A DNA stretch of 5,585 nucleotides from an uncultured Lachnospiraceae bacterium. GTDB taxonomy: Bacteria; Bacillota; Clostridia; Lachnospirales; Lachnospiraceae. The notes beneath the pieces were generated by a model. That model was not told the origin of the DNA, did not search any database, and was given only the letters and a program-made list of their open reading frames with translations. The stretch spans positions 1-5,585 of the forward strand of contig CAJOQS010000178.1 in assembly GCA_905236925.1 (NCBI GenBank). The letters run 5' to 3'. Shown here one piece after another: positions 1 through 5,585 of the stretch. The position numbers were made by a program, and so were the translations under genes. Numbering within the stretch: position 1 is the stretch's first letter; every line of letters begins with the position of its first letter.

Positions 1-2
1 AG

Positions 3-71
3 GTCATTTTAAGACAGCTCCGCATGGTTCTTGAAAAGTGGGACAAGAAGGGCCCGCAGATATATATTTAA
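3..71 (+). CDS. Probable C-terminal end of an upstream gene (partial, 5' end outside window)
   Basis: An open frame enters from the left edge and ends at TAA (69-71). It gives 22 residues, beginning VILRQLRMVLEKW and ending GPQIYI. The other two plus-strand frames stop at bases 10-12 and 32-34. The peptide mixes basic, leucine-rich and aromatic residues and could be a terminal amphipathic helix, but it is too short to place in a family. The stop lies 41 nt before the nucleoside hydrolase start, with a Shine-Dalgarno site in between, so the two could share a transcript. An open frame of this length can arise by chance, so the call is tentative. Confidence 0.4.
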   Translation, partial: VILRQLRMVLEKWDKKGPQIYI

Positions 72-94
72 AACCGTTTCCCTTAGCCGCAGCA

Positions 95-101
95 AAGGAG
101 G
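95..101 (+). promoter_or_regulatory. Shine-Dalgarno site of the nucleoside hydrolase gene
   Basis: AAGGAGG is a near-perfect match to the 16S rRNA 3' end. It lies 11 nt before ATG 113, slightly long but workable. A closer ATG at 103 is in another frame and stops after five codons, so the site supports 113 as the start. Confidence 0.75.
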
Positions 102-112
102 GATGAATCCGC

Positions 113-1009
113 ATGTTTGATATTCCCGATTACAAGAAAGTCAGAGTCATTATTGATACGGATGCTGCCTGTGAAGCAGATGATCCGTTTGCGATAGTCC
201 ACGGTCTTCTGAGTCCCAAACTGATCGTAAAAGGTATCTGTGCCGAGCATTTTGCGCAGCCCCGGTCTATGGAGCAGAGTTTTGAGGAGATACGGACTAT
301 ATTGTCCGCCATGGATACTGATATACCGGTATTTCACGGTCAGCGCGGTCCTCTTTCCGAGGACAGGGAGGTTTCCGAAGCCGCTTCTTTTATGATCAGA
401 GAAGCACAGAGTGATGATCCGCACCCTCTTTTCATTCTGTGTCAGGGCGCCATTACCAACGTCGCCATGGCCATAGAAACCGAACCTTCGATCATGGACC
501 GCATGACGATCATCTGGATCGGAACCCACGGAAGTGCTTACGGATACGTGCCCTTCCGTGAATTTAACGCAGGCAATGATATTGAAGCCGCCAACACAGT
601 CCTTCGAAAAGGAACTCATTTGTGGCTCGTTCCTTCGTATGTTTACACCACTGTAATTATCGGGATCGCGGAGATCGAGCGGCGAATCGCTCCTTGCGGA
701 CAGATAGGGCGCCATCTGTACGAGAATCTCATAAATTATAATAATTCAGAAGGCGCAGGTTGGACTCAGGGCGAGAGCTGGTCGCTCGGTGACTCGCCCG
801 CCATAGCACTGGCAATCAACCCCCGCTGCGGACATTATGAGATAACAAATGCTCCCCATATCGGGGAAGATACCGCTTCCTCGGAATGCCCGGATGAGCA
901 TCCGATCCGCATTTACAAAGATGTGGATTCAAGATATATCCTTGAAGACCTGATCGCAAAGCTGGAACTAGCGGCGGAGTCTCATCTCACGAGCAAGCTC
1001 GTTCGATGA
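113..1009 (+). CDS. Nucleoside hydrolase-like protein (inosine/uridine-preferring hydrolase superfamily)
   Basis: Complete 298-residue protein, close to the usual 300-320 of the IunH/RihA superfamily, which hydrolyses the N-glycosidic bond of ribonucleosides to a base and ribose using bound calcium. It has no signal peptide, so it should be cytoplasmic. The N-terminal motif IIDTDAACEADDPFAI (13-28) matches the family's DTDxxxDD metal site (D15, D17, D23, D24) but carries two extra residues before the paired aspartates. FILCQGAITNVAMAI (107-121) matches the conserved core strand and helix. EFN (150-152) matches the ribose-contacting Glu-Phe-Asn. SLGDSPAIAL (224-233) matches the C-terminal metal-binding HDPLA-type motif, with Gly in place of the usual active-site His before D227. 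Fold and superfamily are secure; the substrate is not, because of the altered loop and missing His. The start is set by a strong Shine-Dalgarno at 95-101. The gene converges with the minus-strand operon and ends 46 nt before the hairpin at 1056. Confidence 0.85.
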   Translation: MFDIPDYKKVRVIIDTDAACEADDPFAIVHGLLSPKLIVKGICAEHFAQPRSMEQSFEEIRTILSAMDTDIPVFHGQRGPLSEDREVSEAASFMIREAQSDDPHPLFILCQGAITNVAMAIETEPSIMDRMTIIWIGTHGSAYGYVPFREFNAGNDIEAANTVLRKGTHLWLVPSYVYTTVIIGIAEIERRIAPCGQIGRHLYENLINYNNSEGAGWTQGESWSLGDSPAIALAINPRCGHYEITNAPHIGEDTASSECPDEHPIRIYKDVDSRYILEDLIAKLELAAESHLTSKLVR

Positions 1010-1055
1010 AACGTGGTGTTTAACCCGCGGAAACAAGCAAATAACAAATGATAGC

Positions 1056-1173
1056 AATAAGCCCTCGGCCCGCGTGACCGCTTATGTCATGACGTCTTCA
1101 TTCCTACCTGCAAGCAAACTTGCGCAGGAATGTAAACGTCATGATACAGGCTGCACCCGGTCGAGGGCTTATT
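1056..1173. terminator. Long nested hairpin between convergent genes; probable bidirectional terminator or structured RNA
   Basis: The outer arms are 1056-1067 (AATAAGCCCTCG) and 1162-1173, a perfect 12-bp inverted repeat. It extends to 1070/1159 through one G:U pair if read on the plus strand. Inside are further arms in register: GTG/CAC (1074-1076/1154-1156), TCATGACGT (1087-1095/1136-1144, perfect 9 bp), CATTCCT (1099-1105/1126-1132, perfect 7 bp) and GCAAG/CTTGC (1110-1114/1119-1123) closing a CAAA loop. Small bulges separate the arms. The whole is one interrupted 118-nt hairpin. It starts 46 nt after the hydrolase stop and 22 nt after the peptidase stop on the opposite strand, where a shared terminator is expected. 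The U-tracts after the stem are weak in both directions (TTATTATAT on plus, TTATTGCTATCATTTG on minus), and the structure is far longer than a normal intrinsic terminator. A small structured RNA or a MITE-like insertion are alternatives. Confidence 0.6.
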
Positions 1174-1195
1174 ATATGCATCCTTAGTCCGTGGC

Positions 1196-2707
1196 TCAGA
1201 ACACATAACTCATATCATGGGTCGCATTGATCAGCGGCTCCCAGGTCTCGTAGTCCACGATGCCGTCGGGTTCGAGGCCGTATTCTGTCTGGAAGGTCCT
1301 GACCGCAATATCAACCTCTTCGGTAAACTCGTCTCCTTCGCTCTCAAGATAACCGAGTCTTACAAGACGCTGTGTCAGATTCCTTACATATGTCGCATTC
1401 ATCTTCTCTTTTCCGAAGATCAGGATCGGGAACGGCTCGTCGCTGTCGTACTGAAGGAACTCAAGCCCGAAATACTGGAAATGCATTGAATCGACACATA
1501 TGTCGAAGTTTCCGCCCCAGTTCCAGCCGTAATTTGCGAAGATCTCAATGACTTCCTCAGGGATACAGTAGGGGTTGTCCTTATTTCTGAGGTCATTGCC
1601 CTTACCCAGATAGTAATCGTTATCCTGATCCCAGAAGTTTATATCTATGGCACATCCGAAGGAATGGATCGACAGAAGCTTTGAATTGACAAGTCCGCTG
1701 CCTCCGACCTTGCGGTATTTATATCCCTTAAGATAATTGAACGGGAATTTCATTTCCAGCTGATAGATATCACTGAAAATGCATCTTACGCTTGCCTCCA
1801 TCTTCTTGTTGACAGTGATGGACCAGGTGCTCGAATACTTCTTGCCCGATGAATTCATCTTCCATACTGGAACATCGAAGGTGACCATCGCCCGTGAGGC
1901 CTCACCGTCAGACCTGAAGCCCTTCGGCGCGTCATATATCGTATAAGCCTTGTAGCCTGCTCCTGTCAGGAATTCATAGCGCGCATCGTTCGATTCGGTC
2001 GGAACGGAGAGCGCCGCATTAACGATCGCCTCGTTGTAATGCTCCTCGCTGGTAACAAGAAGCGCGTTAATGTATTCGGTCGTTTTTTTGTAGCTTTCGT
2101 CTCGTTTGGCCTTAGCCTCGGCGATCTCAAGTTCTGTCATCCCGGTATAATCCGGTTCCGGCTCAGGCTCGGGATCAGGTTCAGGTTCGGGATCGGGTTC
2201 CGGTTCCTGACCGCCTTCGGTCTGCTGCCCGGCTTCTGAAATAACAGAGGCGGAATCCTCCACGCCATTCTGCCCATCAACAGCAGCATTTTCCGCCGGT
2301 TCGGCATTATCCCCAGATGCTCCGCCGATATCCGGATCCTGCCCGGCTTCGGCTGTATCTGTTGCGGGAGCAGTATTGTCATCTGTCTCTTCCGGTGTAT
2401 AGACCTCGCCGTTTGCCTCACATCCTTCGTCGTTCATGGCAAGCTGCGAGATATCTACATCCTCTTCACTGTCCGTGCCGTTCGGCGTTCTGTCCGGTTC
2501 CTGAGAAGGCGTTACCGCTTCCGCGTGCTGATGATTGATCCTCTGTACCGCTTCGCCGAAATCTCCTATTCGGGTATCGGATACGAGTATGCCCGCATAC
2601 TCTCCGGCTATGGCCTGCCCGTCCCCGCTGTAGACCTTCGACAGAAGGAGTACGATGATCATAACTGCCGACAGACGGATCAGCAGTTTAACATAAGGTT
2701 TTTTCAT
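1196..2707 (-). CDS. Membrane-anchored M15-family (VanY/CwlK-like) zinc peptidase with C-terminal peptidoglycan-binding domain
   Basis: 503-residue envelope protein. Residues 1-6 include KK, then a hydrophobic stretch (about 8-23) acts as signal anchor or signal peptide. Residues 60-187 are acidic, low-complexity and probably disordered, ending in strict (E/D)-P alternation at 168-186. A helical segment (about 190-235) precedes the M15_4-type catalytic domain (about 245-420). H348 and D355 form HxxGxAxD (HSFGCAID), and D406 with H409 form DSMHF. The H-x6-D and D-x2-H spacing matches the zinc ligands and catalytic acid of M15 peptidases; an Asp at the latter site resembles the L-Ala-D-Glu endopeptidase branch more than VanX. 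Residues about 437-495 look like PG_binding_1 (LTQRLVRLGYL, FQTEYGLEPDGIVDYETW). It should cut peptidoglycan stem peptides outside the membrane; whether as D,D-carboxypeptidase or L,D-endopeptidase cannot be told. No van resistance genes are nearby, so a housekeeping wall role is likelier than vancomycin resistance. It lies 18 nt after rapZ, the last gene of the operon. Confidence 0.88.
   Translation of the reverse strand: MKKPYVKLLIRLSAVMIIVLLLSKVYSGDGQAIAGEYAGILVSDTRIGDFGEAVQRINHQHAEAVTPSQEPDRTPNGTDSEEDVDISQLAMNDEGCEANGEVYTPEETDDNTAPATDTAEAGQDPDIGGASGDNAEPAENAAVDGQNGVEDSASVISEAGQQTEGGQEPEPDPEPEPDPEPEPEPDYTGMTELEIAEAKAKRDESYKKTTEYINALLVTSEEHYNEAIVNAALSVPTESNDARYEFLTGAGYKAYTIYDAPKGFRSDGEASRAMVTFDVPVWKMNSSGKKYSSTWSITVNKKMEASVRCIFSDIYQLEMKFPFNYLKGYKYRKVGGSGLVNSKLLSIHSFGCAIDINFWDQDNDYYLGKGNDLRNKDNPYCIPEEVIEIFANYGWNWGGNFDICVDSMHFQYFGLEFLQYDSDEPFPILIFGKEKMNATYVRNLTQRLVRLGYLESEGDEFTEEVDIAVRTFQTEYGLEPDGIVDYETWEPLINATHDMSYVF
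2151..2204. repeat. Imperfect hexanucleotide repeat, nine units of TCNGGN
   Basis: Nine consecutive 6-bp units fit TCNGGN on the plus strand (for example TCCGGT, TCAGGC, TCGGGA). On the coding minus strand they give the alternating Glu/Asp-Pro linker, residues about 168-185 of the M15 peptidase. Unit gain or loss would keep the reading frame, changing only the spacer between membrane anchor and catalytic domain. Third-position variation suggests the array is not freshly expanded. Confidence 0.8.
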
Positions 2708-2717
2708 TATTTCTCTG

Positions 2718-2723
2718 CTCCCC
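2718..2723 (-). promoter_or_regulatory. Shine-Dalgarno site of the M15 peptidase gene
   Basis: GGGGAG on the minus strand lies 10 nt before ATG 2707, entirely within the 18-nt gap after the rapZ stop (TAA, 2726-2728). It supports this start, which also places the hydrophobic anchor properly at the N-terminus. Confidence 0.55.
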
Positions 2724-2725
2724 GG

Positions 2726-3610
2726 TTATCTCTGTTTTATCTCCCCGATATTCTTCCTGCTGTCACGGGAATAAGCGTGTGTTGCATATCCCTTTTCGGC
2801 GAAATGCTCGGCAAGCAGGATCGCAAAGGTCAGTGACCTGTGCTGCCCTCCCGTGCATCCGAAGCCGACAACAAGCTGAGCCTTGCCCTCTTTTTCGTAC
2901 ATCGGAATGGTACAGTCGAGATAATCTATTATTCGCTGCATGAGCTGCTGTGAAGACTCATGCGACATAACATAATCACGGACTTCCTTATCAAGACCTG
3001 TTTTTGTCTTAAGTTCATCGACATAAAAGGGATTGGGCAGACACCTGACATCAAATACAAGGTCAAAATCCGCGCTAAGTCCGTATTTATATCCAAAGGC
3101 AACGAAGTTTATCTGCATCTTCGTCGCTTCTGTATTCCTCAGAACTTCTTCCTTAAGCTTTTCTCTGAGCTCGGAAGATGTCGTAAGCGAAGTATCCACA
3201 ATGCAATCGGCGCTCTGACGAACCTCTTCGAGAAGGACACGTTCCTGGGCGATCGCGCCTGCCAGATCCAGTTCAGGGTTGGTCATCATAAGAGGATGAA
3301 GGCGTCTGGTCTCTTTATAGCGCTTCAGGAGAGTACTGTCCTCGCAGTCCAGAAAAAGCAGCTTGGTATCGGCCAGCTTACGCAGCTCGTTCAGCTCCGC
3401 AGGCGCGTCTTTGGCGATATTGGCATCCCTTACATCCATCGTAACACAGACCTTCTGGGAAAAGCCCTCAAGCTTCTGCAGCATCTTTACTATATCGGCA
3501 AGAAGCTTTACGGGAAGATTATCAAGGCAGTAATAGCCGTTATCTTCAAAAAAGTTCAGGGCCTTTGACTTGCCCGAACCGCTCATGCCCGTAATAATAA
3601 CAACTTTCAT
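2726..3610 (-). CDS. rapZ: RNase adapter / nucleotide-binding protein RapZ (YvcJ family)
   Basis: Complete 294-residue protein; family members are usually 280-300. The N-terminal P-loop domain has Walker A GMSGSGKS (8-15), the family signature YYCLDNLP (26-33) and a Walker B-like strand CVTMDVRD (55-62). The C-terminal domain (about 165-294) carries FGYKYGLSADFDLVFDVRCLPNPFY (split at about 172-196) and GCTGGQHRS (251-259), both diagnostic. The usual Phe in the DVRFLPNP motif is Cys190 here. In E. coli RapZ binds the small RNA GlmZ, directs its cleavage by RNase E and so tunes GlmS and amino-sugar supply. In Bacillus, YvcJ binds and hydrolyses nucleotides and its RNA role is less clear. The C-terminal tail (SRDSRKNIGEIKQR) is only moderately basic, so the E. 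coli RNA-binding mode should not be assumed. Its ATG overlaps the miaA stop by 4 nt, with a strong Shine-Dalgarno inside miaA. The usual neighbours yvcK and whiA are not adjacent. Confidence 0.95.
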   Translation of the reverse strand: MKVVIITGMSGSGKSKALNFFEDNGYYCLDNLPVKLLADIVKMLQKLEGFSQKVCVTMDVRDANIAKDAPAELNELRKLADTKLLFLDCEDSTLLKRYKETRRLHPLMMTNPELDLAGAIAQERVLLEEVRQSADCIVDTSLTTSSELREKLKEEVLRNTEATKMQINFVAFGYKYGLSADFDLVFDVRCLPNPFYVDELKTKTGLDKEVRDYVMSHESSQQLMQRIIDYLDCTIPMYEKEGKAQLVVGFGCTGGQHRSLTFAILLAEHFAEKGYATHAYSRDSRKNIGEIKQR

Positions 3611-4506
3611 AGGCTTCCTCCAAGGAATCCGTCTATTAGACGAGATGCTTCCTCAACCGGTTCCCTGCTCATGTCGATCCAGTTCATATCCTTCCTCTTG
3701 CGGAACCAGGTCATCTGCTCCTTGGCAAGATGGCGGATCTCCATGAACAGCTTTTCGTAAAAAGCGTCATAATCGGCAAACTCTCCGCGCAGATACATGA
3801 GTATGTACCGGTATTCGAGACCCAGCTTGTAAAGAAACTCGTCGGTAGCTCCGTTTGCGCGAAGGTTCCTTACTTCGTCTATCATACCCTCCGAAAGGCG
3901 CCTGTCAAGTCTTTCGCGGATCCTTTCGTAGAGTACATCTCTCGGCCAGGTGACACCGATCACAAGTGTCTCATAGCGGGGAACCGACGGCTGTTCCTCA
4001 GTCTTTCCCGCGAGCGCCTTTTCAGCGGCCCTTTCCAGCCTGCGCTTGTTTTTCAGATCCAGCCGCAAAAGAGCCAGCGGATTCTTCTCCTTCAGCAGCT
4101 CCACCAGTTCGCCGGAGCTCATGGCTTCCACCCGCTGCCTTATGTCCGGATCGGGCTCTGCCTCGTTTAAATTGTATCCGTCCGCAACAGCGTTGACATA
4201 GAGTCCGGTACCTCCTACAAGAAAAGGTACCTTTCCCCGTGCGAGTATCCCGTCGATCGCTGTATATGCAAGCTTCTGATAATACGAAAGAGAAAAGAAT
4301 TCATTTGGCCCCGCCACATCGAGCAGATGATGGGGAACACCCTTCATCTCACCTGCCGTTACCTTACCGGACCCGAGATCGAGACCGCAAAAGACCTGTC
4401 TCGAATCCGCTGAAACTATCTCTGCGTTGTATTTAAGCGCGAGCTCAATGCCCAGACCGCTCTTGCCCGAAGCGTTCGTGCCCGCTATTATCACCAGTTT
4501 ATCCAT
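3607..4506 (-). CDS. miaA: tRNA dimethylallyltransferase MiaA
   Basis: Complete 299-residue enzyme of normal length (about 290-320). It transfers a dimethylallyl group from DMAPP to N6 of adenosine 37 in tRNAs reading UNN codons, giving i6A37 and stabilising codon-anticodon pairing. Visible motifs are the P-loop GTNASGKS (9-16), DSRQV (34-38, substrate pocket), GVPHHLLDV (56-64), GGTGLYV (98-104), KRRLERA (154-160) and the C-terminal QMTWFRKRKDMNWID (264-278). Where many MiaA proteins have an LGYRE-type sequence, this one reads KLGLEYRY (227-234), which I associate with a divergent clade seen in Clostridia and Bacteroidetes. ATG 4506 is supported by GGAG at 4512-4515, 5 nt upstream, and by the P-loop falling at the usual distance from the N-terminus. 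The gene follows the MATE transporter by 43 nt and overlaps rapZ through ATGA, so its translation is probably coupled to rapZ. Confidence 0.96.
   Translation of the reverse strand: MDKLVIIAGTNASGKSGLGIELALKYNAEIVSADSRQVFCGLDLGSGKVTAGEMKGVPHHLLDVAGPNEFFSLSYYQKLAYTAIDGILARGKVPFLVGGTGLYVNAVADGYNLNEAEPDPDIRQRVEAMSSGELVELLKEKNPLALLRLDLKNKRRLERAAEKALAGKTEEQPSVPRYETLVIGVTWPRDVLYERIRERLDRRLSEGMIDEVRNLRANGATDEFLYKLGLEYRYILMYLRGEFADYDAFYEKLFMEIRHLAKEQMTWFRKRKDMNWIDMSREPVEEASRLIDGFLGGSL
3616..3621 (-). promoter_or_regulatory. Shine-Dalgarno site of rapZ inside the miaA 3' end
   Basis: GGAGGA on the minus strand lies 5 nt before rapZ ATG 3610, inside the last codons of miaA (encoding the LGGSL tail). 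Together with the ATGA stop-start overlap, it fixes the rapZ start and implies translational coupling. Confidence 0.8.
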
Positions 4507-4549
4507 CTGTTCTCCGTCTTGCGTCCGTATGTACCGTGCCGTCCTGCCT

Positions 4550-5585
4550 TCATGCGCCCGGCGCTCTGTCTTCCCCGGGGATCGCCTTTTTCCTTACAGC
4601 CAGGAAGCAGGTCATATGTGCCGAGAAGGTCAGGAACCACGATATGGGATAGGCAACATATACCGTTTCAACCCTGTGAAGGCTGTCTATCTGAAATACG
4701 GTCGCTATCCACAAAAGCCTTGTACCGCATGCTCCGACAAGAGACACTATCATAGGCATGACCGAATAACCGATCCCGCGCATAACTCCTACCATTACAT
4801 CCATCATACCGCACAGGCAGTATAACGTATTATTTATCCTGAGCCTCGTAAGTCCTGCCTCGATGACCTCGGGACTTGATGTATACATTGACAGAAGGGT
4901 TCTGCCGAAGTATACCTCCATGTTTCCGAGGATAAGTCCCGCCACGATAACACATATCAGGCCTGATCTCATGGTCTTTTTCAGACGGCTGAATCTGCCG
5001 GCACCGAAATTCTGGCTGATAAAGCTCTGCGTTGCGTGATGAAAGGCATTCATGGCCACATACACGAATCCTTCCAGATTTGCGCTCGCGGAGCTTCCGG
5101 ATACCACGGTTTCACCGAATCCGTTTATCGAAGACTGGATAACGACATTCGAAAGGGAAAATACGCAGCCCTGAAGTCCCGCCGGAAGTCCGATCCTTAC
5201 GATATTCCGGAATTCCTTCTTATCTACTCCGAGCTGCTTCAGGTTAAGCCTGACCGCTCCGCTGTCCCTGACCATGCACCGCAGAACAAGAAAAGCAGAG
5301 ATACACTGCGAAATAACCGTCGCAATGGCTACTCCCGCCACGTCCATCTTAAGAAGTATGACAAAGATCAGGTTCAGAATGACATTCACGACTCCCGCGA
5401 TGGTCAGGAAATACATGGGCCTTTTTGTGTCTCCGACCGCGCGCAGAACTGCGCTTCCGAAGTTGTACAGCATGTTTGCGACCATTCCGCAGAAATATAT
5501 CCTGAGGTAAAGTGCCGCAAGGGGCAGCACAGGTTCGGGCGTGCTCATGAGCCGCAGGATGTTATCGGCGAAGATGACACCGACG
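4550..5585 (-). CDS. MATE-family multidrug/cation efflux protein (partial, N-terminus outside window)
   Basis: 345 in-frame codons end at TGA (4550-4552), and the frame stays open to the right edge. The ATG at 5548 is internal: the residues just before it, GVIFADNILRLM, fit the usual MATE sequence ahead of TPEPVLPLAALYLRIYF. Full-length MATE proteins have about 450 residues and 12 membrane helices, so roughly the first 100 residues are missing. About nine hydrophobic segments are visible, fitting helices 4-12. Family hallmarks include VGDTKRPMYF after the first of these helices, GLPAGLQGCVFSLSNVVIQSSI at the start of the second half (split near its middle), and ISQNFGAGRFSRLKK. MATE proteins export drugs or metabolites using a sodium or proton gradient; the substrate cannot be read from sequence. 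The C-terminus is a short basic-to-polar tail (RKKAIPGEDRAPGA). It precedes miaA by 43 nt on the same strand and is probably cotranscribed. Confidence 0.92.
   Translation of the reverse strand, partial: VGVIFADNILRLMSTPEPVLPLAALYLRIYFCGMVANMLYNFGSAVLRAVGDTKRPMYFLTIAGVVNVILNLIFVILLKMDVAGVAIATVISQCISAFLVLRCMVRDSGAVRLNLKQLGVDKKEFRNIVRIGLPAGLQGCVFSLSNVVIQSSINGFGETVVSGSSASANLEGFVYVAMNAFHHATQSFISQNFGAGRFSRLKKTMRSGLICVIVAGLILGNMEVYFGRTLLSMYTSSPEVIEAGLTRLRINNTLYCLCGMMDVMVGVMRGIGYSVMPMIVSLVGACGTRLLWIATVFQIDSLHRVETVYVAYPISWFLTFSAHMTCFLAVRKKAIPGEDRAPGA

Noticed and set aside
31..68. Possible promoter before the nucleoside hydrolase: TTGAAA (31-36) with TATATA/TATATT (61-68)
   Set aside because: The spacing between the two elements is 24 nt or more, well beyond the usual 16-19, and the boxes overlap a probable coding tail.
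83..715. Long minus-strand open frame (210 codons) opposite the nucleoside hydrolase
   Set aside because: It lies fully antisense to a gene with clear family motifs, has no recognisable domain, and its composition looks like a shadow of the plus-strand codons.
989..1002. Small palindrome ACGAGCAAGCTCGT at the hydrolase 3' end as a terminator
   Set aside because: It has only a 2-nt loop, lies inside the coding sequence, and is not followed by a T-tract.
1018..1173. Integron attC-like site: GTTTAAC (1018-1024) followed by an imperfect hairpin
   Set aside because: The 7-mer lies outside the hairpin, no matching GTTRRRY partner pairs with it, and no integrase or cassette context is present.
1196..2707. 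Vancomycin-resistance VanY as part of a van cluster
   Set aside because: No VanR/S, ligase or VanX-type gene is adjacent; the C-terminal peptidoglycan-binding domain and Asp at the catalytic acid position fit a wall-remodelling M15 peptidase better.
2960..3568. Plus-strand open frame of 202 codons opposite rapZ
   Set aside because: It is antisense to an unambiguous RapZ and shows no domain, so it is a shadow frame.
3730..4170. Plus-strand open frame of 146 codons opposite miaA
   Set aside because: It mirrors conserved MiaA codons and has no recognisable motif.
4427..4825. Plus-strand open frame of 132 codons spanning the MATE 3' end and miaA start
   Set aside because: It is antisense to two real genes, is rich in Arg, Cys and Pro as expected of shadow translation, and has no domain.

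Overview
The window suggests a Gram-positive anaerobe of the Clostridia type (Bacillota), at roughly balanced GC. The basis is strong Shine-Dalgarno sites, tight gene packing, a YvcJ-type RapZ, and a membrane-anchored M15 peptidase with a peptidoglycan-binding tail. This is inference from gene content and protein style; no rRNA or other marker fixes the genus.

Layout. Bases 3-71 on the plus strand hold what looks like the last 22 codons of a gene entering from the left. A complete plus-strand gene follows (113-1009), encoding a nucleoside hydrolase-like protein with a lengthened metal-binding loop. Bases 1010-1195 are non-coding and contain a long, nested, interrupted hairpin (1056-1173) between two converging transcription units. 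The rest of the window is one minus-strand gene string, read right to left. It runs from a MATE-family exporter (4550 to beyond the right edge, 5' end missing), through miaA (3607-4506) and rapZ (2726-3610), to an anchored M15 zinc peptidase with a C-terminal peptidoglycan-binding domain (1196-2707).

How the genes fit together. The minus-strand genes are 43 nt apart (MATE to miaA), overlapping by 4 nt (miaA to rapZ), and 18 nt apart (rapZ to peptidase), so they probably form one operon. It joins tRNA modification (MiaA, i6A37), an RNA-binding or nucleotide-binding regulator (RapZ/YvcJ) and a cell-wall enzyme. RapZ sits here without its usual Gram-positive partners yvcK and whiA next door, and a wall hydrolase follows it instead. 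In gammaproteobacteria RapZ controls amino-sugar supply for the wall, so the pairing is suggestive, but no functional link is shown by the sequence.

I see no CRISPR array, transposase, tRNA, rRNA or obvious prophage element. The least explained structure is the nested hairpin at 1056-1173. No clearly new multi-gene system is visible.
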